From positions 1-62,817 of the forward strand of contig QHYE01000021.1 of NCBI GenBank assembly GCA_003224055.1: a DNA stretch of 62,817 bases, given 5' to 3'. Below the pieces are notes generated by a model. The model saw only the letters and a list, made by a program, of their open reading frames with translations. It was not told where the DNA came from and did no database searches. The translations under genes and the position numbers were made by a program. Position 1 is the first letter of the stretch. Each line of letters starts with the position of its first letter. This DNA comes from Acidobacteriota bacterium. Lineage in GTDB: Bacteria > Acidobacteriota > Terriglobia > Acidiferrales > UBA7541. Of the stretch, positions 17,389-26,908 are shown in pieces.

Positions 17389-18081
17389 TTAAGACTTCGG
17401 CGTCCCCGCCTTCTTCAGCCGCTCTCGGAAGTACGCCTTCCAACTCTCCGGCAATGCTGCCACTCGCAAGGCGCGCCGCACCGAGGCAACGTCGGCATCT
17501 CCGTATCTTTTTGCGACGTACAGCCGGGTAATTTCCGAGACGGGGACGGCGTTTGCGTCCCGGGCAATCACTTTGATCTCATCGCCGGCTCCTACTTTTC
17601 CCTCGCGCGTAACGGCGACGTAGAATCCCGTCCGGCCGCTCACCATGAATCGCCTCACCATATCGTCGGATCCAAATCTCACACCCAGCTTGTAGCAGGG
17701 CAGGCGCGGCTGCGTCACCACTACTTCCGCGGAGCCGATGGAGAACTGATCGCCAAGATGGACAGCGTCTTCCGCCAAGCCGCTCGTAGCACCAACCGCT
17801 GCAATGCCATCAATCGTAAAGTTCTCTCCAAACATACCCATCGGCAACTCCCGCCCAGGCAGCTCTTTCTTCCAGTAGTCGTAGTGTGCCAGCGGGTAGC
17901 AGTAAACCGCCTTGTGCTCTCCCCCGTGCACGGTCAGGTCCGCCTGACGGTCGCCTTCCAGATTCAGCTTGCGCAAAATGACGCGGCCTTTAACCGGTTC
18001 CTTAAAGATGGCCGTCGAAACAATTCTCCCATGCCACGTTACTTCGCGCAGCAGCCCGCTGTTCACTGAGACGAGCTTCAT
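17389..18081 (-). CDS. MOSC-domain protein, YiiM-like
   Basis: 230 aa. MOSC hallmarks are present: LEGDRQADLTVHGGEHKAVY near the N-terminus, GMFGENFT, and a conserved Cys in QPRLPCYKLG. YiiM-like MOSC proteins use molybdenum cofactor to reduce N-hydroxylated purines such as 6-N-hydroxylaminopurine. This one has the extra 3-alpha C-terminal region. The start is chosen at MKLVSVNSG, since residues further upstream are not conserved-looking. Molybdenum-cofactor handling genes also occur near 9-10 kb. Confidence 0.88.
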   Translation of the reverse strand: MKLVSVNSGLLREVTWHGRIVSTAIFKEPVKGRVILRKLNLEGDRQADLTVHGGEHKAVYCYPLAHYDYWKKELPGRELPMGMFGENFTIDGIAAVGATSGLAEDAVHLGDQFSIGSAEVVVTQPRLPCYKLGVRFGSDDMVRRFMVSGRTGFYVAVTREGKVGAGDEIKVIARDANAVPVSEITRLYVAKRYGDADVASVRRALRVAALPESWKAYFRERLKKAGTPKS

Positions 18082-18239
18082 CGTTTGCTTGTCCTTTGTT
18101 TGGTATCGCCAGGAGTGGCTTTGCTCTTCGATTCGAGGGTCGTGGCGAAAACTCGGACTCGTGTTTGAAATGCGTCTACTCTGAAGCACGGCCACTCTTG
18201 GGCGTGCCCCTCATCGCTCCGTGAGTCGGCGACCTGGCG

Positions 18240-18443
18240 CTATCGGCGCACGCTTACCAGCGCGGCATCGGCTTCATAGCCCTCATCTTGCACGGTCTTC
18301 TGCGCAGCCGCGCGAAGCGCCTGCTCGTCCGCATCCTTCGGCAAATTGCAAGAGCGCCGAATCACCTCTTCGCCGTTCACAATGCGAACCAGCCATTTGG
18401 ACTTGCTTCCGTCCCAGGAAACTTCCACTTGATCCGCACGCAT
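18240..18443 (-). CDS. Small hypothetical protein, 67 aa
   Basis: A short soluble protein: DQVEVSWDGSKSKWLVRIVN then a helical half ADEQALRAAAQKTVQ. The ATG at 18443 has GGGAGGTGA directly upstream, a strong ribosome-binding site that favours this start over the GTG six nt earlier. No known domain was recognised. Confidence 0.65.
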   Translation of the reverse strand: MRADQVEVSWDGSKSKWLVRIVNGEEVIRRSCNLPKDADEQALRAAAQKTVQDEGYEADAALVSVRR

Positions 18444-18771
18444 AGTCACCTCCCGCTGCGTTTCCCTGCGCCTTCATCTTATACCCCGTCTCTCTTCCAA
18501 ATGCGACGCCTGCCGCACCTTCTCCCGACTCGTCTAGCCGTTCGCGTCCTTGGTTTGGAAAGTGTTCCTTTTTGTACAGACGAGCCCTGGGTCGCAGTTA
18601 TAGTTTTTACCTCGGAATATAGGAGTGGAAATAGGCCCGCGATAGCTGTCTTTGGATTGCCTCCGGGGATGTTATCGCGGGCTTCCCGTCCTCAACGGTG
18701 GCACAGCCTCCAGGCTGTGACCGGCGGCTATCCTGAGAAACACTCGCGACAAACAGATATAATCGATCTGC
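18444..18771. other. Intergenic stretch with one small hairpin
   Basis: 328 nt without a supportable gene. It contains a perfect 8-nt inverted repeat, CACAGCCT-CC-AGGCTGTG at 18702-18719. There is no poly-T after it on either strand, so it is not an obvious terminator. Nothing else was seen. Confidence 0.5.
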
Positions 18772-19479
18772 ATGATCCCTCCTTCCTACAAACCTCGCAG
18801 GAAGTTCATGGAGCTGGCTGTCTCGGAGGCCAAACGCGCCGGTGACCGAGGCGACTATCCCATTGGCGCGGTCATCACACGCCTTACGGGCAGGGGCGAA
18901 GTGGTCATTGCCAGCGCCGGTAACCGGGTAAAAACTTCGGGATCAAGCATCAAGCACGTAGAGCTGGAAACGCTCAAATACGTATCAAGCGGCTATGGCC
19001 GCTACCTGCCCGACTTCGTCCTCTATTCCACGCACGAGCCCTGCGCCATGTGCGCCGGTGCCTGCGTGTGGTCTAGAATTGGCGCGGTCGTCTACGGCGT
19101 TTCCCAGGAAGACATTGCCGCTTTTGGCCGCAAGCGCGGTACGGAAGACTACAAGTGGCGAGCTTGTCTCATCCCCTGCCGGCTCGTGTTCGAGAAGGGC
19201 AATCACCACATTCCCGTCACCGGCGGTTTTCTCCGAAAAGAATGCCAAAAACTGTTCACTTACGGGGACCGCGCATCGGTAACGGATGCGAACTGGATTT
19301 CCCAACTCCTATTGCACCCAATGCCCGGCTCCAGCGGAGGAAATCTTCGAATCGAACGTAGTATGTGGCATTGCTTTCCTGGTGGGACCGCTGGTACAGC
19401 GGCCTGGATAGATACCGTCTGGTTCTATCGGTCCTACAGTCTTCATACTCTATTGTCTATAACCCATTCTTTACGTTAG
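18772..19479 (+). CDS. Nucleoside/nucleobase deaminase with C-terminal extension
   Basis: 235 aa. The cytidine-deaminase-like zinc site is present, HVE followed by PCAMCAGAC, in the order seen in guanine deaminases and TadA. The domain ends near residue 165. Residues 165-235 match nothing I know and may be a loose extension or read-through into former intergenic DNA, since typical relatives are about 160 aa. It likely deaminates a free base or nucleoside; a tRNA role is less likely because TadA's RNA-binding tail is not evident. Confidence 0.82.
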   Translation: MIPPSYKPRRKFMELAVSEAKRAGDRGDYPIGAVITRLTGRGEVVIASAGNRVKTSGSSIKHVELETLKYVSSGYGRYLPDFVLYSTHEPCAMCAGACVWSRIGAVVYGVSQEDIAAFGRKRGTEDYKWRACLIPCRLVFEKGNHHIPVTGGFLRKECQKLFTYGDRASVTDANWISQLLLHPMPGSSGGNLRIERSMWHCFPGGTAGTAAWIDTVWFYRSYSLHTLLSITHSLR

Positions 19480-19628
19480 TTAGCCCGACTATTCGGCCAG
19501 TCTGTTTCGAGGGTGTCCAAGAGTGAACAGATGCCCGTTTGCATCAACGGTTAGCATACGAGTCGGTTTTGGGGCTCGAGGTCGACTCGACAATAACGAT
19601 GAAGAGTAATCCTGCCAAGGAGCTTTGA

Positions 19629-20062
19629 ATGAAAAAACTTTTGTTGGTTATTTGTATGTTGAGTATGGGCGGCCTGGGCTGGGCGCAGTCGGCACCGCCT
19701 CTGGGTTCCGCGCAGAGCTTCGCAGTCCTGGGCGCCTCAGCGGTGACGAATACGGGCCCGACGGGCAGTTGACCGGGACCCTCACGCTCAACGGCAGCGG
19801 TGTCTACGTTTTCCAGATGAAGAGCACGCTTACCACAGCGAGCAAGTCCTCCGTGGTCCTGGCCAAGGGAGCGACGGCAGGAAATGTGTTCTGGCAGGTT
19901 GGCAACTTGGCGACGCTTGGCACCAACACCGCTTTTGCAGGAAGCATTCTCGCGAATATCAGCGACACCATCACCACCGGCGCCAGCGTTACCGGTCGAG
20001 TTTTCGCCCTCACGGGTGCCGTGACCCTCAGCGGGAACCGCATTCGCGCCGCGTCAAAATAA
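19629..20062 (+). pseudogene. DUF3494 (ice-binding-like) gene, internally deleted and frameshifted
   Basis: An ATG at 19629 with AAGGAG upstream opens a signal peptide (MKKLLLVICMLSMGG) followed by GSAQSFAVLGASAVTNTGPT, the exact start of a DUF3494 domain. That frame stops at TGA 19770-19772. From there the +2-shifted frame continues as LTGTLTLNGSGVYVFQ and AFAGSILANISDTI, which are later blocks of the same domain, ending at 20062. The middle of the domain is missing. I infer a deletion with a frame change near 19762-19770, leaving a non-functional gene. DUF3494 proteins include secreted ice-binding proteins. Confidence 0.85.
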
Positions 20063-20218
20063 ACGGCCAGCCAGGTGCCACGCGCGCGTGGCTGATCTCC
20101 AATCGCCTGTATCTTGGAATCCATCCTCCCGTACAATCTCACTGTAAGGAATATCCACCTGGACGCCAAATTTTATGAGTTACCATGTTATTAGGCTACC
20201 GACTTGGGAAGGACCTCG

Positions 20219-22825
20219 ATGCGTACAGTTTTCTCGGCTGTTCTATGCCTCATGCTGCTTTTGTTTTCTTCCGTAATCCTCCTGGGGCAGACTCCTCCCG
20301 CGCATCCTCTCCCTGCGGCCAAACAGGCGAATCTTCCGTCGGAAGACTTTAATGCCAAAGAGGCTTATACCCTTGAACTCATTCAAAACATCATCCGCTT
20401 CGAAGCCGATGGTAAGGGCCAGCGCGATCTCATTCTTCGTGCGCGCATCCAGTCTGAATCCGCCGTCCGCGAATTCGGTCTTCTGGTCTACCCCTTCGCT
20501 TCCAGTTTTGAATCGTTGGACGTCCTCTACGCGCGCGTCCGCAAGCCGGACGGCACCGTCGTAGAGACGCCTGCCTCGGATGTTCAGGAATTAGACTCCG
20601 CTGTCAGCCGAGAAGCCCCAATGTATACGGACCAGCGGGAAAAGCACGTGGCGATCAAATCTCTTTCTGCGGGCGACGTCCTGGAAGCCCATTTTCGCTG
20701 GACCGTTCACGATCCCATTGCGCCCGGCCGATTCTGGTATGACCACTCTTTTTTCCACGATGGAATCTGTGCCCAGGAAATTCTCGAGATCGACGTCCCT
20801 CTCCATCTTCAGGTGAAGCTCCGGAACGGCGACCTTCAACCCTCGGTTCGGGAAGAGAGTGGTCGCCGGTTGTATCGCTTTGAAACTTCCAATCGGAAAA
20901 AGCCAGACGACTCCAAAATTCCAGGCTGGGAGAAGAACTACCATGGCTTAAAGCCGCCTGATGTCCAACTCTCATCCTTTAACTCTTGGGATGAAGTCGG
21001 CACATGGTTTGCCGCCCTCGTGCAGCCCAAAATCGCAGTCACGCCCGAGATTCGCGCAAAAGCGGAGGATCTGACCAAAGGGAAAGTTACAGAAGACGAA
21101 AAAATCCACGCCCTCTATGATTTTGTTTCTAGTCGCTTTCGCTACATCGGGATTGACCTCGGCCTCAGCCGCTATACGCCCCATGGGGCCGCGGACGTTC
21201 TCACCAACCGATATGGAGATTGCAAAGATAAGCACACTCTATTTGCTGCTCTCCTATGGAGCGTCGGCATCTCCGCTTATCCCGCGCTGATCAGTTCGCG
21301 TTACCGCATTGACCCTTCCTTCCCCTCTGTCAGCCTTTTCGATCATGTCATTACCGCGATTCCGCGGGGCGATTCATTCTTGCTTCTAGACACCACTCCT
21401 GAAGTCGCCCCCTTCGGCCTCCTCGTCGCTGCTATCCGCGACCGAGAGGCCCTGGTCGCCCCCACATCTGGTCCCGCTCGCCTGGTCGCCACGCCAGCCG
21501 ACCCTCCGTTCTCTAACTATGAGCGCGTTCGCGTGGATTCTTCGATTGATGAAAAGGGAACCCTCGACGCCAAAATGCGGCTCGAAGAACGCGGCGATTC
21601 TGAACTTGGATTGCGGCTCGCTTATCGCTCTACCCCCCAAAATAAATGGCAGGAACTCACGCAAGGAATTGTCGCTCGCATGGGATTTGCTGGCTCCGTG
21701 AGCGATGTTTCCGTCGATCCACCGGAAGACACATCGCAACCCTTTTCCATTTCCTTTTCCTACCATCGCACGGAATTCCCGGATTGGAAGAACCATCGCA
21801 TTGTTCTTCCCGCTCCTCCTTTTTTCTTCCGCGATCTCACCGAAGAACAAAAGCTTTCCAAAGACCCACTACCCCTGGGACCCCTCCAGGACGTTACCTA
21901 CGACTCGACAATTAAGTTCCCCAAAGGATTTACTCCAATTCTTCCGGCCGCACCAGATCGCAAATTCGATTTCGCGGAGTTTACCGCCGCATACTCGTTT
22001 AAGGATAGTGTTCTCCATGGAACGCTTCATTTGAAAACGCTCCTTCACGAGATCCCCGGTAACAAGCGAGGTGAGTTCAGCGGGATGGCTAAGGCAGTTG
22101 ACGAAGCCGAGCGCCGCTATATCTTTGTCGGGGGCAATTTTCCCATCGGTGCAGCTCCTCCGGCCGCCGCTCTCTTTGGGCTTGTCCCCGGAAAGCCGGA
22201 AGACCTTATCCCCCGCCTTGAAGAAGCGCTGGCGGCAGACCCGGACAATTACGCCATTCTCGAGCGATTGAGCAGAGCGTATTCCGACGCTGGCCGTCCC
22301 GCCGATGCCGTGGCTATTCTGCAAAAATCTATCAACGATCATCCCGACGTTCCTCGTCACCTTTCGCTAGCTCTTGGCAGGGCCTATCTCCGCGTTCCAG
22401 ATACAGGAAAAGCGATGGCTATGTTTAAGACCGCTCTGGACGATGAGTCCGAACCCGAAGAACTGAACAGCGTCGCTTATGCCCTTGCGGAAGCCGGCGT
22501 CAATCTCTCCGAGGCCCTTGAGTACTCCACCCGTGCCGTTTCGTCGCTCTCGTCGAAGACGATGGATATCTCTCCGGATGACACTGAACCCTCGGACTTC
22601 GCTCTCATGCCCGAACTCGCTGCAAATTGGGATACTCTCGGTTGGATAAAGTTCCACCTCGGAGATTTGCCGGCCTCGGAGAGATACCTCGAAGCCGCCT
22701 GGGCACTTATGCAGGCTCCCGATATTGGGGAACATCTCGTGGAGGTTTATGAAAAACGCAGCAAGAAAGAAAAAGCCGCGGCCGTCTGCAATATGGCTTT
22801 AGCTGCTAGTCTCCTGAGTCATTGA
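20219..22825 (+). CDS. Exported DUF3857 / transglutaminase-like / TPR protein
   Basis: 868 aa. A signal peptide is followed by a DUF3857 beta domain (about 40-240), then a transglutaminase-like domain. Its triad is visible: Cys335 in YGDCKDKH, His in FDHVIT and Asp in LLDTTPE. A second beta region and TPR-like helices ([20 protein letters not shown] onward) complete the C-terminus. Such proteins are periplasmic in Bacteroidetes/Acidobacteria; function is unknown. GGAAGG precedes the ATG at 20219. The last codons have been altered by the IS630 insertion at 22807: the native end would read AASDP-stop, now AASLLSH-stop. Confidence 0.9.
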   Translation: MRTVFSAVLCLMLLLFSSVILLGQTPPAHPLPAAKQANLPSEDFNAKEAYTLELIQNIIRFEADGKGQRDLILRARIQSESAVREFGLLVYPFASSFESLDVLYARVRKPDGTVVETPASDVQELDSAVSREAPMYTDQREKHVAIKSLSAGDVLEAHFRWTVHDPIAPGRFWYDHSFFHDGICAQEILEIDVPLHLQVKLRNGDLQPSVREESGRRLYRFETSNRKKPDDSKIPGWEKNYHGLKPPDVQLSSFNSWDEVGTWFAALVQPKIAVTPEIRAKAEDLTKGKVTEDEKIHALYDFVSSRFRYIGIDLGLSRYTPHGAADVLTNRYGDCKDKHTLFAALLWSVGISAYPALISSRYRIDPSFPSVSLFDHVITAIPRGDSFLLLDTTPEVAPFGLLVAAIRDREALVAPTSGPARLVATPADPPFSNYERVRVDSSIDEKGTLDAKMRLEERGDSELGLRLAYRSTPQNKWQELTQGIVARMGFAGSVSDVSVDPPEDTSQPFSISFSYHRTEFPDWKNHRIVLPAPPFFFRDLTEEQKLSKDPLPLGPLQDVTYDSTIKFPKGFTPILPAAPDRKFDFAEFTAAYSFKDSVLHGTLHLKTLLHEIPGNKRGEFSGMAKAVDEAERRYIFVGGNFPIGAAPPAAALFGLVPGKPEDLIPRLEEALAADPDNYAILERLSRAYSDAGRPADAVAILQKSINDHPDVPRHLSLALGRAYLRVPDTGKAMAMFKTALDDESEPEELNSVAYALAEAGVNLSEALEYSTRAVSSLSSKTMDISPDDTEPSDFALMPELAANWDTLGWIKFHLGDLPASERYLEAAWALMQAPDIGEHLVEVYEKRSKKEKAAAVCNMALAASLLSH

Positions 22826-23939
22826 TTTCTGACATATTTGTTGTGCCCTGTACAGCCAGAGTGCGGGAAGCGAACCGGCCAATGCTGTTGAGCATCGCAT
22901 CGGCACTCTTGGTCCACACAAAGGGCTTGGGCTGCTCGTTGTGCACGGCGATGAATTCGGAGATCGCGGCTTCCAGTTCACGCACGCTGTAGTGCGAACC
23001 TCGTTTGATCTGGCGCTGTGACAGTAAGGCGAACCAGCGTTCCACCTGATTGATCCACGAACTGTGCGTGGGAGTGAAGTGCAGGTGGTAGCGAGGATGC
23101 CGTAGAAACCAGGCCCGAATTTCCTTGGTCTTGGGGGTGGCATAGTTGTCCAACACCAGATGGACGGTAAGCTCAGCCGGAACGGCACGATCGATCTGAT
23201 TCAAGAATTTGCGGAACTCGATGGCCCGATGGCGTGGCCAGCACTTCCCGATCACCGCTCCCGTGGCGATGTCCAACGCAGCGAACAGGCTGGTGGTGCC
23301 ATGGCGCTTGTAATCGTGAGTTCGACGCTCCGCCTGGCCGGGCAGCATCGGAAGAATCGGCTGGCTACGGCTCAGCGCCTGAATCTGACTCTTCTCATCC
23401 ACGCACAGCACCAGCGCATGATGCGGAGGGTTCAGGTACAAGCCGACGATGTCGCGCACCTGGTCGACCAACAGCGGATCGTTGGATAGTTGAAACGTCT
23501 CGCTGCGATGCGGACGCAACCCGAAGGCCCGCCAGATGCGACTCACCGTGGATTGACTCAAGCCGGTCCTCGCTGCCAAGCCGCGACTGCTCCAATGCGT
23601 TGCTCCTTTGGGAGCCTCTTCCAGAGTGAGGCGCACGGCCCGCTCGACACGGTCATCGCCGATCTGTCGTGGCGCTCCTGGTCGCATCTCGTCCCCTAAA
23701 GCAGCGAGTCCGCCGGTGATAAAACGATTCCGCCACAGGCCCACAGTAAAGCCCGTGGTGTGCAGCTTGGCGGCCACGGCAGCGTTGTTGTGCCCACTGG
23801 CACACTCCAGAATGATACGGGCGCGAAAGGCCAGGGATCGCGAACTCCGCGGTTGCCGCAGCAGTTGCCGCAAAGTGATCTTCTGTTCTGGGCTGACCAC
23901 CAGTTCTCGCTGCTTGGGACGTCCTCGTGGATGCGCCAT
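22806..23939 (-). CDS. IS630-family transposase
   Basis: 377 aa. An N-terminal helix-turn-helix region (to about 140) is followed by a DDE catalytic domain with Asp in CVDEKSQ, Asp in [13 protein letters not shown] and Glu in [11 protein letters not shown]. This is the standard IS630/Tc1-mariner arrangement. The frame is uninterrupted and the stop codon TAG uses the TA of the target duplication, so the element appears complete and possibly active. The start [10 protein letters not shown] is 55 nt inside the right end. Confidence 0.96.
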   Translation of the reverse strand: MAHPRGRPKQRELVVSPEQKITLRQLLRQPRSSRSLAFRARIILECASGHNNAAVAAKLHTTGFTVGLWRNRFITGGLAALGDEMRPGAPRQIGDDRVERAVRLTLEEAPKGATHWSSRGLAARTGLSQSTVSRIWRAFGLRPHRSETFQLSNDPLLVDQVRDIVGLYLNPPHHALVLCVDEKSQIQALSRSQPILPMLPGQAERRTHDYKRHGTTSLFAALDIATGAVIGKCWPRHRAIEFRKFLNQIDRAVPAELTVHLVLDNYATPKTKEIRAWFLRHPRYHLHFTPTHSSWINQVERWFALLSQRQIKRGSHYSVRELEAAISEFIAVHNEQPKPFVWTKSADAMLNSIGRFASRTLAVQGTTNMSEINDSGD

Positions 23940-23994
23940 GATCCACGATAACCCCTCTTCTTTATTTATGCAATCTATTTATGACTCACCAGAC
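22809..23994 (-). mobile_element. Complete IS630-family insertion sequence, 1186 bp
   Basis: Terminal inverted repeats are visible: GTCTCCTGAGTCATTGAT at the left and, on the other strand from the right, GTCTGGTGAGTCATAAAT. TA dinucleotides flank both ends (22807-22808 and 23995-23996), matching the TA target duplication of this family. The element lies at the extreme 3' end of the DUF3857 gene. Confidence 0.93.
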
Positions 23995-23996
23995 TA

Positions 23997-24402
23997 GTGA
24001 CCCGTGAGGGGAGATTCCCTTATCGGGAATGGAGAGAGGTCCCTCGGTCGCGCTGCTCCCTCGCCGACAAGTTCGGGGCAGTGGCGATGGAAATCCTTCT
24101 TGGGGATTCTGGTTAACAGTAACACCCCCACCCCCTGTTTTTTGTAAGTGCGGAATCTAAAGGGCTTAGCGATCCTGTAAGCTCTTTGTTTGCAACACTT
24201 ACGGGATATTTCGTAAGTGTTGATTCTAAAGGGGCTTAGGGAAAGCAGAAAATGGAGAATGGAGGATGGAAAATGGCAGGTAAGGGAAGGAGCACAGGCG
24301 GAGAGGCGAGGAGACGGAGAAGTAGCGGACAAAGGAAGGCGCTCCTTTCTCCGCGGCGTTGAAGGACGAGCGGAGTATAACGCAGAAGGTACTTGCTGTC
24401 AA
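23997..24402 (-). repeat. Dispersed three-unit hairpin element with inward promoter, copy A
   Basis: The 604 nt from 23997 to 24600 hold no convincing gene. GTGACCCGTGA is at 23997-24007. The core is 24112-24240: GTTAAC, then TAACACCCCCACCCCCTGT, then three copies of a unit of form GTAAGTGTTGnnnnnAAAGnGCTTAS. Unit 1 (near 24142) and unit 3 (near 24213) are on the plus strand and unit 2 (24175-24203) on the minus strand, so CAACACTTAC/GTAAGTGTTG form a perfect 10-nt stem. The core is about 75-80% identical by eye to 60886-61014. The promoter at 24374-24402 reads towards it on the minus strand. Confidence 0.75.
24374..24402 (-). promoter_or_regulatory. Near-consensus sigma-70 promoter reading into repeat copy A
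   Basis: On the minus strand TTGACA (24402-24397) and TATACT (24379-24374) are 17 nt apart. Transcription would start near 24367, cross about 125 nt of purine/pyrimidine-biased leader and enter the repeat core, then reach the IS transposase. No gene start fits the leader. Confidence 0.65.
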
Positions 24403-24600
24403 TGTTTATTTAGTGTGTAATTCGAATGAATGTGGAAGGTGTTGAAAGGATATGATTTGCCGGTTCGCAGATGCAAAAACAGGACACTGAAAACCGCAGG
24501 ACACGGTACCTGGCCGGTTGGAATACCCGGAGGCTTGGGCTAAGATTCGCGTTGCAGGTACCATCCTCGTTTTGGCCACTACTAAAGAAGGCGGTAAGGA

Positions 24601-24924
24601 ATGGATTCCGAGCGCCGTCGTTCTCCACGCTATCCCATTATCGCGGATGCTGAAGTAATCGAAATCGCTTCCGATACAGAACTGAGCGCCAAGACCAGCG
24701 ATCTGAGCGCCGGCGGATGCTTCCTCGACATGCTGAATCCCTCGCTCGAAGGAACGGAGATTCTGGTGAGAATCACGCACGAAAACTCGACATTCACAGC
24801 GCTGGGAAGAGTGGTATTTCTGTTCCCCAATATGGGAATGGGGGTGATGTTTACGAGCGTCGACGCGGAGCAGCAGGCAATTCTGCAAAAGTGGCTCGAA
24901 GAGTTGGGTCGCAGCGAAGGATAG
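24601..24924 (+). CDS. PilZ-domain protein
   Basis: 107 aa single PilZ domain. The c-di-GMP motif RxxxR is in ERRRSPRYP at the N-terminus and the D/NxSxxG part is DLSAGG. Both halves are intact, so binding is expected. PilZ proteins act as effectors of c-di-GMP, often on motility or exopolysaccharide. AAGG precedes the ATG. A second PilZ gene is at 33019 and a diguanylate cyclase at 44.5 kb. The target is unknown. Confidence 0.92.
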   Translation: MDSERRRSPRYPIIADAEVIEIASDTELSAKTSDLSAGGCFLDMLNPSLEGTEILVRITHENSTFTALGRVVFLFPNMGMGVMFTSVDAEQQAILQKWLEELGRSEG

Positions 24925-25044
24925 AGGGAATAACCAATTCGGGAGCGCCGCGAAATCAATGAACCACTGTTTTCGCGGTATGCGCGAGTTTTTGAGGTGA
25001 GCAGCTTCGCGGCAAGCATCGTCGCGTGCGGCCCCCGCCAAACT

Positions 25045-25764
25045 CTAATGCCTCGTTAGACCGGCAAGCACTCCGTTCAAGGAATCCTGCCACGCATGGG
25101 CGATCATCCCAGGGCGAACGCTGCCGCGCCAATGGGCCAGAATCCCAAACATTGCTCCGTACAGGCCGATCAGAATCACCATCCGGAAGCCCTGGTACGC
25201 GTGGGCCGCGCCGAATGCCACGGCAGAAAGGAGAATGCCAGCGGGAACGCTCTTCGTCAGAGCCATGAACTGCCGTTGCAGATAACCCCGAAAGACTGTC
25301 TCCTCGCAAATGCCCGCGGTAATCGAGAGCGCTATCCAGACTGCTATTTCGGCACCGCGATGCGGGAGCATGAATTCCATATTGGGACGGTGCTCCGAGA
25401 CGCGCAGGAACCAGCCCAGGACAAGAAGGAGGCCGGCCGAAATGATCCAGAACGCCGCAGCGATTCCGATGTCCCGGAGCACTTGGCGGATGGACTGCCA
25501 ACGATCTCCCAGAACGAGGCGGACCCGCGCGCCACTACGCCGCACGCCCACCACTACAAAAATAAACAAGAGCCATTCAAATAAAAGGGTGAGCGCATAG
25601 AAGCGAAGGCGGTGCGGATTCACCGCGGCCCTCATCTGGTCCGCGATGATCCTTCCTAGAAACGCCCAAGCGCCCAGTATGGCGAGCAAAAAAATCGTGT
25701 GGAGTGGGCCGGCGGCCTGGCGATAACGGCCGGACTCGGACGGAGCCGGAGCAGAAGTCTCCAT
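25045..25764 (-). CDS. CPBP-family intramembrane metalloprotease
   Basis: 239 aa with about seven hydrophobic segments. The Abi/CAAX-protease motifs appear in order: EETVFRGYLQRQF (EExxxR), FGAAHAYQGF (FxxxH) and HAWQD. These are membrane glutamic-type proteases related to eukaryotic Rce1; bacterial roles include bacteriocin immunity and signalling, none assignable here. AGAGG lies before the ATG at 25764. The first segment may be preceded by a short cytoplasmic N-tail rich in Pro/Ser. Confidence 0.9.
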   Translation of the reverse strand: METSAPAPSESGRYRQAAGPLHTIFLLAILGAWAFLGRIIADQMRAAVNPHRLRFYALTLLFEWLLFIFVVVGVRRSGARVRLVLGDRWQSIRQVLRDIGIAAAFWIISAGLLLVLGWFLRVSEHRPNMEFMLPHRGAEIAVWIALSITAGICEETVFRGYLQRQFMALTKSVPAGILLSAVAFGAAHAYQGFRMVILIGLYGAMFGILAHWRGSVRPGMIAHAWQDSLNGVLAGLTRH

Positions 25765-25998
25765 GATTACCTCTTCTAGCTAGAATGCCATCTTCGCAGA
25801 TTGTAATAGCAGTTGGATGCCGGAACCCTATGTTTCGGGCCGCGCGCCCAGCCGCTCGTCGCGTGCGGATGTGTGCTATAGGGGGCAGGCTCCGGGCATG
25901 CGATCTGCCACCGTGACTTTACAGCGAACAATACTTCGGCTCCTGCAAGAGTCCGTGTCGCTGTCCAGCATCCCTGACAGTTCAGGGTCGGAGACTAT

Positions 25999-26346
25999 AT
26001 GAATCGAAATCTAAGAAAGTCCCTATGGGTGTTGGCCCTTGGGATCGCCTTTGCCGGGCTCAGCACGACTAGTCGAGCCGTCGCGCTTCCCGCACAGCAG
26101 GACAAGGATCAGGAGCGCAGCCGCTATCAAGAGCGCAACGACAATCAAGTGTACTTCCAGCAGGGCGTGCAGGATGGCCAGCACGATCGCCAGTTTGGCA
26201 GCAACCGGAGCGATCACCCGCAACCCACCGACGCGAAGAACCTCCGTGCCTACCGGGACGGCTATAAACAGGGCATCCGGAACACGGCATCCGGGCCCAA
26301 AGCGCCGGGAAGGGTGAGAAGAATCTGGTGGACGCGGCGCACGTAA
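25999..26346 (+). CDS. Exported hypothetical protein, 115 aa
   Basis: Signal peptide with a likely cleavage after SRAVALPA (about 31). The mature part is strongly hydrophilic, with two related GxxDG segments: QQGVQDGQHDRQFG and YRDGYKQGIR. The C-terminus is Arg/Trp-rich. No known domain. The 234 nt before it hold no other gene. Confidence 0.6.
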   Translation: MNRNLRKSLWVLALGIAFAGLSTTSRAVALPAQQDKDQERSRYQERNDNQVYFQQGVQDGQHDRQFGSNRSDHPQPTDAKNLRAYRDGYKQGIRNTASGPKAPGRVRRIWWTRRT

Positions 26347-26404
26347 GGAATCGGTGCAGCTAGGAAAGGCGATAGGGCTGTCTCGGTTAGAGGATCCACC
26401 TTTC

Positions 26405-26908
26405 TCATCGAAGCTGAATGGACACCTGCTCAGGCTGGCCCTCGCGCACATCTGGGTTGTCTATGATCAGCCGAAAATCGGATGCCCTCTGGCCGAGCTT
26501 GGCGGTGTCCCGGACGCCTATCAGCGTGCGGCTGACCGTAAAGATGTCACACCACTCTGAAGGGTGGCGCCGGTCCCCCGCCAGTAGGCCGCGTCCGCTG
26601 TAGTCAATTGTGTTGTCCGCTTTGTCAACGATTCGAACATACAGCAGGGTTTCATCGAACGGCTTCCCAAATGGCGGCGTTTTGTTGTCCAGCATTCGGT
26701 AATACACGCGAATTTCAAGGGTTGGGCCCTCACTGGGATGGACAAGCTTCACGGAGTCTTCTGTTCTCTCCACTTCAAACGAGAAGGGACCCATATTGAT
26801 CGGTTGATCCATCCGGTATTCCTGAGTCTTCTTCCCGCAACCGACCCAAGCGAGCGAGGCGCAGAGCGCGAGAACAATTCCCATGACCTGGCTAGCGCAA
26901 GCTTTCAT
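26405..26908 (-). CDS. Predicted lipoprotein of unknown function, 167 aa
   Basis: The N-terminal signal ends in AWVGC, a slightly atypical lipobox (Trp at -3). The mature part is beta-rich (DQPINMGPFSFEVER, LEIRVYYRML), resembling an immunoglobulin-like fold such as DUF4352, but this is weak. AAGGAG precedes the ATG at 26908. It overlaps the upstream lipoprotein gene by 17 nt, so the two are co-translated. Confidence 0.75.
   Translation of the reverse strand: MKACASQVMGIVLALCASLAWVGCGKKTQEYRMDQPINMGPFSFEVERTEDSVKLVHPSEGPTLEIRVYYRMLDNKTPPFGKPFDETLLYVRIVDKADNTIDYSGRGLLAGDRRHPSEWCDIFTVSRTLIGVRDTAKLGQRASDFRLIIDNPDVREGQPEQVSIQLR

Noticed and set aside
23994-24332. 112-aa minus frame over repeat copy A
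   Set aside because: It lies in repeat and low-complexity DNA, lacks a good start, and copy B has no matching frame.
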